Positions 1 through 6,866 of a stretch of DNA of 64,000 nt are shown here, one piece after another (the first letter of the stretch is position 1; every line of letters starts with the position of its first letter). The DNA lies in contig NZ_JHYA01000004.1 of assembly GCF_000621545.1 (NCBI RefSeq), positions 62,001 to 126,000 on the forward strand, written 5' to 3'. Source of the DNA: Anaerovibrio lipolyticus LB2005 (lineage in GTDB: Bacteria; Bacillota; Negativicutes; Selenomonadales; Selenomonadaceae). A program made the translations under genes and the position numbers. The notes beneath the pieces are model-generated. The model ran no database searches. It was not told the DNA's origin and was given only the letters and a program-made list of their open reading frames with translations.

Positions 1-142
1 ATGAAGCAAACAGGGCTCCTGCCACTGCCGCAATTGCAAAGGCACATAGGAGCAGGAACATTGGCCAGAAATTGCTTTTCTTTTTCCGGCGTCGCTTAGA
101 GCGGTAGATGGGTGGCTCTTGATTGTATTTATTATTTGGCAA
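1..142 (-). CDS. N-terminus of a membrane-anchored protein (cut by window edge)
   Basis: Reading leftward from a TTG codon at 142 gives 47 residues before the window ends. The TTG has an AAGGAAG ribosome site about 8 bases upstream. The peptide has a hydrophilic start, a strongly basic stretch (RSKRRRKKK), then a hydrophobic segment rich in L, A and F. That is the pattern of a single-pass protein with a cytoplasmic N-terminus. Class A penicillin-binding proteins of Firmicutes often begin this way, but nothing diagnostic of the family is inside the window, so the product is left open. The gene points away from the DnaA-box cluster to its right. Confidence 0.6.
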   Translation of the reverse strand, partial: MPNNKYNQEPPIYRSKRRRKKKSNFWPMFLLLCAFAIAAVAGALFAS

Positions 143-236
143 TATCTTCGCTTCCTTTTTTTATATGAAAGAATTGTATTTTAAAATTTAAACTGCCCAA
201 ATAGTATATTATTTTCAAATAACTTATGCAACTAAT

Positions 237-455
237 TGTGGATAATATTTCCGTTTTTTCAAGTATAATTTTGAAAAATGAAAAGGAGATGTAAAATATC
301 CACAAGTTTTATTGGATATTTTTGAAAAAATGAACCTATATATTGTGTTTTTGATGGAAAAAGCCACTATATATTGAGTTATTCACAAAGTTATCCACTT
401 TATCCACAGAAATAGAACACATATTATGTGTATAAATGATAATATCTGTGGATAA
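237..455. other. Cluster of DnaA-box-like 9-mers in an AT-rich gap
   Basis: The 313-base gap between the two minus-strand genes contains seven matches or near-matches to the DnaA box TTATCCACA: 237-245 (reverse), 296-304 (one mismatch), 379-387 (TTATTCACA), 391-399 (TTATCCACT), 400-408 (exact), 427-435 (reverse, TTATACACA) and 447-455 (reverse, exact). The sequence around them is very AT-rich. Such density is typical of replication origins or of DnaA-titrating or DnaA-regulated sites. No dnaA, dnaN or rpmH gene is adjacent, so calling it oriC is not justified from this window. It could also control the flanking genes. Confidence 0.7.
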
Positions 456-1709
456 TTATTTCAAACGGTCATAATGCTGTCTGGCCTTTTCATTATTAGG
501 GTCAAGCTCTTTGGCTTTGCCAATATCCTGAAGGGCCTGGTTGATATTACCCATTTGTTCATAGGTAAGTCCCCGATAAAGGTAGGCCTCTGCAAAATCA
601 CTATCCATGCTGATTGCCTTTTCCAATGCTTCCATTGCTCTTTCGTATTCACCAGTTGCCAGATATATTTCACCTAAAAGACAATAGTCGTATTTCTTCG
701 GTTTATTATTGGACATTTCCTTCTGTACATTGCTTAAGGCATCCTCATATTGCTCCATGGCCAGATAGGTTCTGGCTATATATCTATTTATACCAGGGAA
801 TTTAGGATTCAGGCGAAGAACCCTATTGTAGTTTTCCATGGCCTTATCATAATCATGGTATACATCGTTATAAAGCATACCCAGATTGCAATAGCCATAA
901 TCGTAGGAAGGGTCTATCTGTACAGAGGTTTCAAAGCATTCACGGGCCTTTTCATAGTTCATCAATACATCTTCATAAATTATTCCCAGATTGTTATATG
1001 CCTTGACATACCGAGGATCGTAGCTAAGAGCTTTTTGATAGCATTCAATGGCGTTAGAATAATCCTTGTTATTATCATAATCAAGGCCATCATTATATGC
1101 CAGCTTTGCCATTGCTGTATTATATGTAGATGAAGTATGTGGTTCATTTCTCATAAATTTGTCTCGAAGCTGCTTCATACGGAAGCGGATATTCTGCTTT
1201 TCTATTTCGCTGTAGGCCCGGGCATATTTATGCTTCAATTCATCCATTTCACGTATCAGACGGTTACGCTCCTCCCTTTGTCGACAGCTTTTCTGGATAG
1301 ACTCAATAGAAGTGTGCTTAAAGTCGTTGGTGTCTACCACCGCAACAAGATGGCAATAATACATGGTACCATTTCCTCTGGTTGAGCTGGTAAATTGTGG
1401 CAATCCCTGAACTTTTATAACGCTGGCAGCATAGCTATGTAATTCAGAAAAGGTCAGCTGGTCAAAATACAATTCAGGTGAAGTGTCAACAAAAATAGCA
1501 GCCTGCTCGCTGGCAATTTGCAATGCCTCATACTTGGCACGTTCTTTGGCAAGTGCTTCATCTTCAAGCTCATTGTTTATCAGGAAGTAGGAGCCATCAC
1601 CTTCTACCTGATGCCTCTCTGCAAATGCTGATGTGGAAAGAAATAATGGCAATAATAGGATTATTCCCATGATTAATATGTTTTTCTTGAGTGTGTTTAG
1701 GCTATTCAT
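456..1709 (-). CDS. Secreted TPR-repeat protein
   Basis: The ATG at 1709 is chosen over an upstream in-frame start because it follows a GAGGTG ribosome site and opens directly into a signal peptide (basic NTLKK, hydrophobic core, AFA at about residue 30). Residues about 45-75 contain an alanine/lysine-rich helix motif (EALAKERAKYEALQIA) that recalls LPP20/FlgT-like N-terminal domains. A charged helical stretch follows, then about six tetratricopeptide repeats (roughly 200-410) with the usual A-Y-N-G/L-G-x-Y and P spacing. The protein is probably exported and acts as a protein-protein scaffold; its partner is unknown. It is transcribed toward the DnaA-box cluster. Confidence 0.8.
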   Translation of the reverse strand: MNSLNTLKKNILIMGIILLLPLFLSTSAFAERHQVEGDGSYFLINNELEDEALAKERAKYEALQIASEQAAIFVDTSPELYFDQLTFSELHSYAASVIKVQGLPQFTSSTRGNGTMYYCHLVAVVDTNDFKHTSIESIQKSCRQREERNRLIREMDELKHKYARAYSEIEKQNIRFRMKQLRDKFMRNEPHTSSTYNTAMAKLAYNDGLDYDNNKDYSNAIECYQKALSYDPRYVKAYNNLGIIYEDVLMNYEKARECFETSVQIDPSYDYGYCNLGMLYNDVYHDYDKAMENYNRVLRLNPKFPGINRYIARTYLAMEQYEDALSNVQKEMSNNKPKKYDYCLLGEIYLATGEYERAMEALEKAISMDSDFAEAYLYRGLTYEQMGNINQALQDIGKAKELDPNNEKARQHYDRLK

Positions 1710-1790
1710 CTTCAGCACCTCTACTCCCTTATGATTATCTTGTGAAAATATCGTTATGTTATTTATATACATTAAGCTACATAAGTGTTA

Positions 1791-1818
1791 TAAAAAACTC
1801 CCAGCTGGTGCCGGGAGT
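1791..1818 (-). terminator. Rho-independent terminator
   Basis: On the minus strand ACTCCC and GGGAGT arms (1797-1802, 1813-1818) are followed directly by a run of T. It ends the transcript of the Rpn fragment before the TPR gene. Confidence 0.75.
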
Positions 1819-1835
1819 CATTTAAAAGCAAAATA

Positions 1836-2213
1836 TTAAATTATAGCATTTTTCTTGCCAATTTCTTTTACTTGTTCAACGGTGAGCTTAGTGGCACGGG
1901 CAATCATTTCTATAGATAATTTTTCTTTGAGCAACTCTATTGCAACCTCAGCTCTACCTTCAGCTCTATTTCTCTCAATTACCTCACACATCTCGCTCAC
2001 TCCTTCCTCAGTAGTCTTAAATCTACGTTTACGACTTGATGTAGCGGGGAAACGAATATCATCATACGCATTATCCTCTGTAAATATATTCATAAGTAAT
2101 GCCACATTTGAGCCATCACTTGTTATCAACAATAAAAGTGGAAAGGCCAGCTGCTTCCCATCACTCCTGGTAGTGATGTCGATTAAACAGAGGGTTAAAA
2201 AGCCAGGCGCCAA
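1836..2213 (-). pseudogene. C-terminal fragment of an Rpn-family (PD-(D/E)XK) nuclease
   Basis: The 125-residue frame ends in a segment typical of Rpn recombination-promoting nuclease / transposase-like proteins: TEEGVSEMCEVIERNRAEGRAE, a charged linker, then a small helical domain that reads L-S-x-E-x-I-A-x-A-T-x-L-T-V-E-Q-V. The catalytic nuclease half is absent. The only start is a TTG with no ribosome site. I therefore read it as a remnant of a longer gene whose 5' part is lost; full-length members are about 280-320 residues. It lies next to other accessory-gene debris (DUF1016 nuclease and an antitoxin remnant). Confidence 0.6.
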
Positions 2214-2448
2214 GACTGCTTAGTAGCCCGTTCCGGTTCAGTTGATATGTATATCGTAGCAGATATTTTGGTTGATGGATAATTGATATGTTTAAAAAAC
2301 AGACATTATAGCAAAATCTGACGTTCATACAGCCTTACCTTTTGTTTTTTCTTCAACGCGTTTGGTAGCCTTACAAATAAATTCTATGCAGGCCTTCAAA
2401 ATAGTGTCATATTTTACCTCATCATATTTATTTCCGCCTTGCGTCCAG

Positions 2449-2457
2449 TGGTATAAT
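2449..2457 (+). promoter_or_regulatory. Extended -10 promoter for the DUF1016 gene
   Basis: TGGTATAAT is an extended -10 box (TGnTATAAT) located 33 bases before the start codon of the nuclease gene. No convincing -35 is present, as is common for extended -10 promoters. Confidence 0.5.
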
Positions 2458-2490
2458 AATAGCAGATATACATTTCAAGGAGTCAAGCGA

Positions 2491-3579
2491 ATGCATACGA
2501 ATAATTCCTTTAACGGGCTGGTGGAAAATACTCGCACCATTCATGAAGTCACCTCCGGCTGGGCCAAAAGTGCGGTCAACCAGTCCCTGACTGCCCGGAA
2601 CTGGGCAATCGGTTTCTATATTGTGGAATATGAACAGAACGGCAATGACCGCGCAGAGTATGGTACCAAGCTATTGGAAAAGCTGGCGGCCCGCCTTTCC
2701 ATCAAGGGCCTTGACCGCTCTATGCTCAATTTATGTCGCCTGTTTTACCTGCGCTATCCCCAGCTGGGCGAAGCGGTGACCAAGCGACTCATGCAGACCG
2801 GCGGGCTACAAACGCCTCTTTTGCCCAAAACAGCCACCCCGCAGATTTGTGAGTCAGTGAATCACAAATTCACCACGACCCCGGAAACGCTGCTCAGCCA
2901 CCTGTCCTTTACCCATATTCGCGAGATTATGTCCCTTGAAGATGACTTCCAGCGGTTCTTCTACGAAACCGAATGCATCAAATGTGGCTGGAGCGTCCGG
3001 GAATTGCGGCGGCAGATTGCCACTAACCTCTATTTGCGTGCGGGAATCAGTCAAAAGCCGGAACTGCTGCTGACAAAAGGAACACAGGACTTAACCGTCA
3101 AAGAGCCTTTCGCTTTGGAATTTTTGGGTTTGGAGGCCAAAGAGGCCGTATCGGAATCGGACTTGGAAAATTCGCTGATTGCCCATCTGGAAGAATTCTT
3201 GCTGGAACTGGGCAAAGGCTTTTGTTTTGAAGCTCGGCAAAAGCGGATTATCATTGACGATAATTATTATTTCCCGGATTTGGTATTCTATAATCGCCTG
3301 CTTCATTGCCATGTCATCATTGAACTTAAAAATGACGAGTTCCGCCATGAATATCTTGGCCAGCTTAATGCTTATGTGGCCTATTACAAGGAAAATGAAA
3401 TGACGCCGGGAGATAATCCGCCTATCGGCATCCTGCTCTGTACGAAAAAAGGCGCAAAAATGGTGGAATACGCCCTGTCTGGCATGGACAATCAGCTGTT
3501 TGTGTCCACCTATATGCTCCAGCTGCCCGATAAGGCCATGTTGGAAAAATTTCTGTTAAAAGAAATAAATACCGATTAA
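2491..3579 (+). CDS. DUF1016/YhcG-type PD-(D/E)XK nuclease domain protein
   Basis: The ATG at 2491 follows AAGGAG with 8-base spacing, giving 362 residues. Residues about 10-160 match the DUF1016 N-terminal domain, a helical DNA-binding-like region (SGWAKSAVNQSLTARNWAIG, then Y-G-x-x-L-L-E-x-L-A). Residues about 240-340 are the nuclease fold, with PDLVFYNRLLHCHVIIELK providing the D and E-x-K of the PD-(D/E)XK motif, followed by GQLNAYVAYY. YhcG-like proteins are linked to mobile DNA and defence, but the exact function is not settled. The base composition is visibly richer in GC than its neighbours, and it sits between two gene remnants, so recent acquisition is likely. Confidence 0.85.
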   Translation: MHTNNSFNGLVENTRTIHEVTSGWAKSAVNQSLTARNWAIGFYIVEYEQNGNDRAEYGTKLLEKLAARLSIKGLDRSMLNLCRLFYLRYPQLGEAVTKRLMQTGGLQTPLLPKTATPQICESVNHKFTTTPETLLSHLSFTHIREIMSLEDDFQRFFYETECIKCGWSVRELRRQIATNLYLRAGISQKPELLLTKGTQDLTVKEPFALEFLGLEAKEAVSESDLENSLIAHLEEFLLELGKGFCFEARQKRIIIDDNYYFPDLVFYNRLLHCHVIIELKNDEFRHEYLGQLNAYVAYYKENEMTPGDNPPIGILLCTKKGAKMVEYALSGMDNQLFVSTYMLQLPDKAMLEKFLLKEINTD

Positions 3580-3641
3580 TCTCGATGTTAATTTCAGATT
3601 GAGTATAAACATAGTTAGCAATCTGATTGTAATCCTTTCTA

Positions 3642-3800
3642 TTATTTACACCAATAAAGAATGTTCCTTGTGAAGAATGTGAACAATGTGGCGAAATTGA
3701 AATATCTAACGAGGTCATGCAAAAACTGGATAAAATCATTGATACTGCCAAACAGCTTATGCAGGAAGTAGCTGTTATTGACTATAAAATGACTGCCTAA
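3642..3800 (+). pseudogene. Remnant of an MqsA/YgiT-type antitoxin
   Basis: A frame closed by the TAA at 3798 reads IKNVPCEECEQCGE, then a helical tail that includes KLDKIIDTAKQ and ends EVAVIDYKMTA. This resembles the C-terminal part of YgiT-type zinc-finger antitoxins (IKNVPA.CEQCGE...). There is no start codon or ribosome site, a stop lies just upstream at 3630, and no partner toxin is visible. Only the C-terminal half of one zinc-finger pair is left. It follows the DUF1016 gene directly and precedes a good terminator, so the original toxin-antitoxin pair was probably replaced or disrupted by that insertion. Confidence 0.6.
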
Positions 3801-3815
3801 TTCTAAAAGATTAAG

Positions 3816-3843
3816 GACCAGCTTGTAAGTTGGTCTTTTTTTA
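3816..3843 (+). terminator. Rho-independent terminator
   Basis: GACCAGCTT and AAGTTGGTC form a 9-bp stem with one G-U pair and a 2-base loop, followed by seven T. It ends the accessory patch. Confidence 0.85.
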
Positions 3844-3857
3844 TACGATTAGCGCAG

Positions 3858-3922
3858 TTATCCACATTTCTTGTGTTGATAGATGTTAATAACTGTGGAT
3901 AACCTGTGGAAATTGTGTATAA
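3858..3922. other. Second cluster of DnaA-box-like sequences
   Basis: Exact boxes lie at 3858-3866 (TTATCCACA) and 3894-3902 (reverse, TGTGGATAA). A variant lies at 3914-3922 (reverse of TTATACACA), with a weaker TGTGGAAAT between them. The cluster sits upstream of the cytidine deaminase promoter and about 3.4 kb from the first cluster. Confidence 0.6.
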
Positions 3923-3952
3923 ACAGGGCTTTTGGGCTTTGGAAAAAATGAA

Positions 3953-3981
3953 TTGATAAAATTATCCTTATCGAATAAAAT
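3953..3981 (+). promoter_or_regulatory. Sigma-A-type promoter for cdd
   Basis: TTGATA, 17-base spacer, TAAAAT, ending 61 bases before the cdd start codon. Confidence 0.6.
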
Positions 3982-4042
3982 ATACCTAAGTAGTATCGGT
4001 ATTATTACATTTGTAAAATATTAAGCAAAGGAGCCATGAAAT

Positions 4043-4492
4043 ATGTTAAATGAAGATATTTGCGACACTATGGTTAAGATGGCCAAGGATGCCCGCCAGA
4101 AAGCCTACAGCCCTTATTCTAACATTAAAGTTGGTGCTTGCATTTTAGCATCTGACGGCACTTTGTATGGAGCTTGCAATGTGGAAAACGGTTCCAGCAG
4201 CTTGTCTGTATGCGCTGAAAGGGCTGCGGTTTATAAGGCTATTTCCGATGGCAAGCAGGAGTTTGATGCAGTTGCCGTGGTGGCAGATACAGAGAATCCA
4301 TTTGTGCCATGCGGTGGCTGTCTACAGGTTATGGCGGAATTCGATATTCCGGAGGTTGTTATGGCCAATCTGGATGGTGATATCCGCGTAATGAAGCTGG
4401 AGGAGCTGGCACCATTTGTTAAGTACATGGGTATCAACCATGTTAAGGGACGCTATGAATCCCATTTCAGTGTATTTGATGAGCTGGAATAA
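4043..4492 (+). CDS. cdd: Cytidine deaminase
   Basis: Converts cytidine/deoxycytidine to uridine/deoxyuridine in pyrimidine salvage. The 149-residue length fits the homotetrameric class. The zinc and catalytic motifs are present: CAE at about residues 56-58 (Cys ligand and proton-shuttling Glu) and PCGGC at about 88-92 (two further Cys ligands). YSPYSNIKVGA near the N-terminus is the usual substrate-side motif. AAAGGAG precedes the ATG at 4043; an ATG seven bases earlier is out of frame and stops after five codons. It is a single-gene unit with its own promoter and terminator. A DeoR/SorC-type regulator lies 1.4 kb downstream and could sense deoxynucleoside catabolites. Confidence 0.95.
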   Translation: MLNEDICDTMVKMAKDARQKAYSPYSNIKVGACILASDGTLYGACNVENGSSSLSVCAERAAVYKAISDGKQEFDAVAVVADTENPFVPCGGCLQVMAEFDIPEVVMANLDGDIRVMKLEELAPFVKYMGINHVKGRYESHFSVFDELE

Positions 4493-4527
4493 GCAGCTGA
4501 AATTTTAAAATTTGATATTAAAAATAA

Positions 4528-4577
4528 GGCTATGACCGCTTGGCATCATGTGATGCACCTGGTCACAGCCTTTTTGT
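4528..4577. terminator. Terminator between convergent cdd and yitT-type genes
   Basis: GGCTATGACC and GGTCACAGCC form a 10-bp stem with one mismatch and an inner CATCA/TGATG stem, followed by TTTTT on the plus strand. Confidence 0.8.
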
Positions 4578-4583
4578 TTGCTT

Positions 4584-5633
4584 TTAATGTATGGATTTTT
4601 TCTTGAAGCGGCCGCCTACTATGTCGTGAACGGGGTTTATGGTTATGAAGGCGTTTTCATCCTTGTCGATGGTAATATCCTTCAGCTTGTCCACCTCCAG
4701 GCGGGTCACTACGCAATAAATAACCTTTTTGGGATCCCCGGTGTAGGCCCCCATGCCCTTTATAAAGGTAACACCACGACCAAGGCGGTGCATCAGGGCA
4801 TCGGCTATTTCATCGCTTTCCTCGGAGACAATCATTACAGCGTAGGATTCGTCCAGACCCTTGATTACCACATCAATCATCTTGGAAATAATGAAGTATG
4901 CCACCAGTGAATACATGGCCTTGTCCCAGCCAAATACGAAGCCGGCGGCACCAAGAATAAAGATGTTGAAGAACAGCACTACTTCTCCAACGGAGAAGGT
5001 AGTACGCTTGTCCATGATAATGGCCACGATTTCTGTACCATCCAGGGAGCCGCTGTTTCGGATTATCAGTCCCACACCAATACCGGCCACAATACCACCG
5101 AAGATGGCGGCTAAAAAGAAGTCATCCGTCACCTGGGGTACCGGCTTAAAATATTCAGTCCACAGAGATAACAACAAAATAGAAACTATAGTGGATATGG
5201 AAAAGGTTTTGCCGATGTGTTTATATCCCAAATATAGGAAGGGAATATTAATGACTACCAGGTACACACTGAAGCTGATTGGGGTAAGGGACGCAGCCAT
5301 AATGGATATGCCTACCACACCACCATCAATGATATTGTTGGGAATAAGGAAGGTTTCCAGACCCACGGCATAGAGAAAGGCACCAAAGCACAGTATGAAA
5401 AATTTCTTAACATAGCTGCCAAGAGTTTTTCTTTTGCGCACGAATTCCTTTTTAACTTGTAAATCAATTATTGGTGAGTCTTCCTCTTTGATAGGGGCGT
5501 TTTCGTTTATTTTATTCTGGGAAGAAATCTCTGATTCAGATGCTTTAGAGGCATCTGCTTTATCTGAAATTTTGTCAATTATTTTCGGTTCTATATCACT
5601 GTTTTCTATATGCTCATTTTGGGTTTCATTCAT
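4584..5633 (-). CDS. YitT family membrane protein
   Basis: The ATG at 5633 has GAGGTG 8 bases upstream. Residues 1-70 form an unusual hydrophilic, acidic N-terminal extension (S/E/K/I-rich) absent from most family members, which are about 280 residues. Residues about 75-270 hold five to six hydrophobic segments of the YitT (DUF161) membrane domain, including NNIIDGGVVGISI and GSLDGTEIVAI. The end (about 285-340) is the DUF2179 domain (GDPKKVIYCVVTR, FITINPVHDIVGG). The transported substrate of the family is not established. It is a monocistronic unit convergent with cdd. Confidence 0.85.
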   Translation of the reverse strand: MNETQNEHIENSDIEPKIIDKISDKADASKASESEISSQNKINENAPIKEEDSPIIDLQVKKEFVRKRKTLGSYVKKFFILCFGAFLYAVGLETFLIPNNIIDGGVVGISIMAASLTPISFSVYLVVINIPFLYLGYKHIGKTFSISTIVSILLLSLWTEYFKPVPQVTDDFFLAAIFGGIVAGIGVGLIIRNSGSLDGTEIVAIIMDKRTTFSVGEVVLFFNIFILGAAGFVFGWDKAMYSLVAYFIISKMIDVVIKGLDESYAVMIVSEESDEIADALMHRLGRGVTFIKGMGAYTGDPKKVIYCVVTRLEVDKLKDITIDKDENAFITINPVHDIVGGRFKKKSIH

Positions 5634-5851
5634 ATTTTTTCACCTCTAATATTTATTAAAGCACAAGAATATAGATGGCACAAGTAATCTTTAATATAGT
5701 AGCTAATAATAGAAATTCACTTTTTGAAAAAAGTTTCAGTAAATTTTAATTATTACTTGATTTTTACATTTGTAACATAGATAATGAAATTGTGTTTACA
5801 ATTATGCGAACGATTTTTCTGGCATAATAGAAATTAGGGGGAAATAGGGGT

Positions 5852-6790
5852 ATGACTCGTGACAGGGACAAGCTATCCATTAACGTGGCCAAGCTGTATT
5901 ACCGCTCGGAATACAGTCAGCAACGGATAGCGGAGGAGCTGGGCATATCGAGGCCGTCGGTGTCGAGGCTGCTGCAATATGCCAAGGATAAGGGCTATGT
6001 TAAAATCCAAATTATGGACCCGGTGGAGGATATGTCCAATATGGAGCAGATGCTTGTGGAAAAGTATCATCTCCATGAGGTGCGTATAGCTTCTTCCACC
6101 ATCAACGATGAAAATGAAATCAAGAAGTACATCGGTATCAAGGCAGCCGAGTATCTTGATTCCATTGTGCAGGATGGGGATATTATAGGCGTTGGTTGGG
6201 GGACCACTCTATATGATATGTCCTGTTCATTGTTGCCAAGGGTGCTGAAGGGCTCACAGATTGTGCAGCTGGAGGGTGGTGTGACCCATTCCAAGTGGCG
6301 CAACTACGCCAAAGATATTTTGGAGAATTTTTCCAATAATTACAGCACCATTGCCCAATATTTGCCGTTGCCGGTAGTGTTTGGCAGTCGTGAGGTAAAG
6401 GAAATGGTGGATCAGGACCGTCATATCAAGAGGGTTCTGGAAATGGGCTCTCATGCCAATATTGCCGTTTTTGGCGTTGGTACGGTTCGTCCAAATGCCT
6501 TGTTCTTCCGTCTGGGCTATACTGACCAGGAGGAACAGACAAGAATTCAGCAGATAGCTGTGGGGGATATTTGTTCCCGTTTCTTTGATGCAGATGGGCG
6601 TATCTGTAACAAGGAGCTGGATGCCCGTACCGTGGGTATCACCCTTGATGAGCTTAGGAATAAGGAGCACAGCATTATGATTGCCGGTGGTGAGGCAAAG
6701 GTGCCTGCCATCAGGGCAGCTTTAAAGGGTCATTATGCCAATGTGTTCATAACGGATCAGTTTACTGCCAAGGAGCTGCTGAAGGATTAA
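5852..6790 (+). CDS. SorC/DeoR-type transcriptional regulator
   Basis: 312 residues with an N-terminal winged helix-turn-helix (about 10-55: LYYRSEYSQQRIAEELGISR, then PSVSRLL) and a C-terminal sugar-phosphate-binding domain of the SorC family (GVGWGTTLYDM at about 110-120, GVGTV about 207, GITLDELRN about 272, MIAGGEAKVPAI about 283). This matches the architecture and size of the B. subtilis-type deoxyribonucleoside regulator DeoR. cdd lies on the same strand 1.4 kb upstream, which makes control of nucleoside salvage plausible, but no operator was identified. The -10-like TGGCATAAT at 5820-5828 lies just upstream. Confidence 0.85.
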   Translation: MTRDRDKLSINVAKLYYRSEYSQQRIAEELGISRPSVSRLLQYAKDKGYVKIQIMDPVEDMSNMEQMLVEKYHLHEVRIASSTINDENEIKKYIGIKAAEYLDSIVQDGDIIGVGWGTTLYDMSCSLLPRVLKGSQIVQLEGGVTHSKWRNYAKDILENFSNNYSTIAQYLPLPVVFGSREVKEMVDQDRHIKRVLEMGSHANIAVFGVGTVRPNALFFRLGYTDQEEQTRIQQIAVGDICSRFFDADGRICNKELDARTVGITLDELRNKEHSIMIAGGEAKVPAIRAALKGHYANVFITDQFTAKELLKD

Positions 6791-6810
6791 TAACTGAATA
6801 TGTGAGAAGA

Positions 6811-6866
6811 AAAAAACTCTTCCCGATGTGTCAATGGCGACACAGCTCACGGGGAGAGTTTTTGTT
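6811..6866. terminator. Bidirectional terminator
   Basis: AAAAACTCT...AGAGTTTTT outer arms with CCC/GGG and GTGTC/GACAC inner stems. T-runs occur on both strands between the convergent regulator and MutS-like genes. Confidence 0.85.

Noticed and set aside
237-455. Definitive oriC call
   Set aside because: Box density is suggestive, but no dnaA, dnaN or AT-rich unwinding element could be tied to it and GC skew could not be computed.
2325-2471. Minus-strand open frame encoding YHWTQGGNKYDEVKYD and a basic tail, upstream of the DUF1016 gene
   Set aside because: It looks protein-like and may be another gene remnant, but it has no start codon or ribosome site and I cannot place it in a family.
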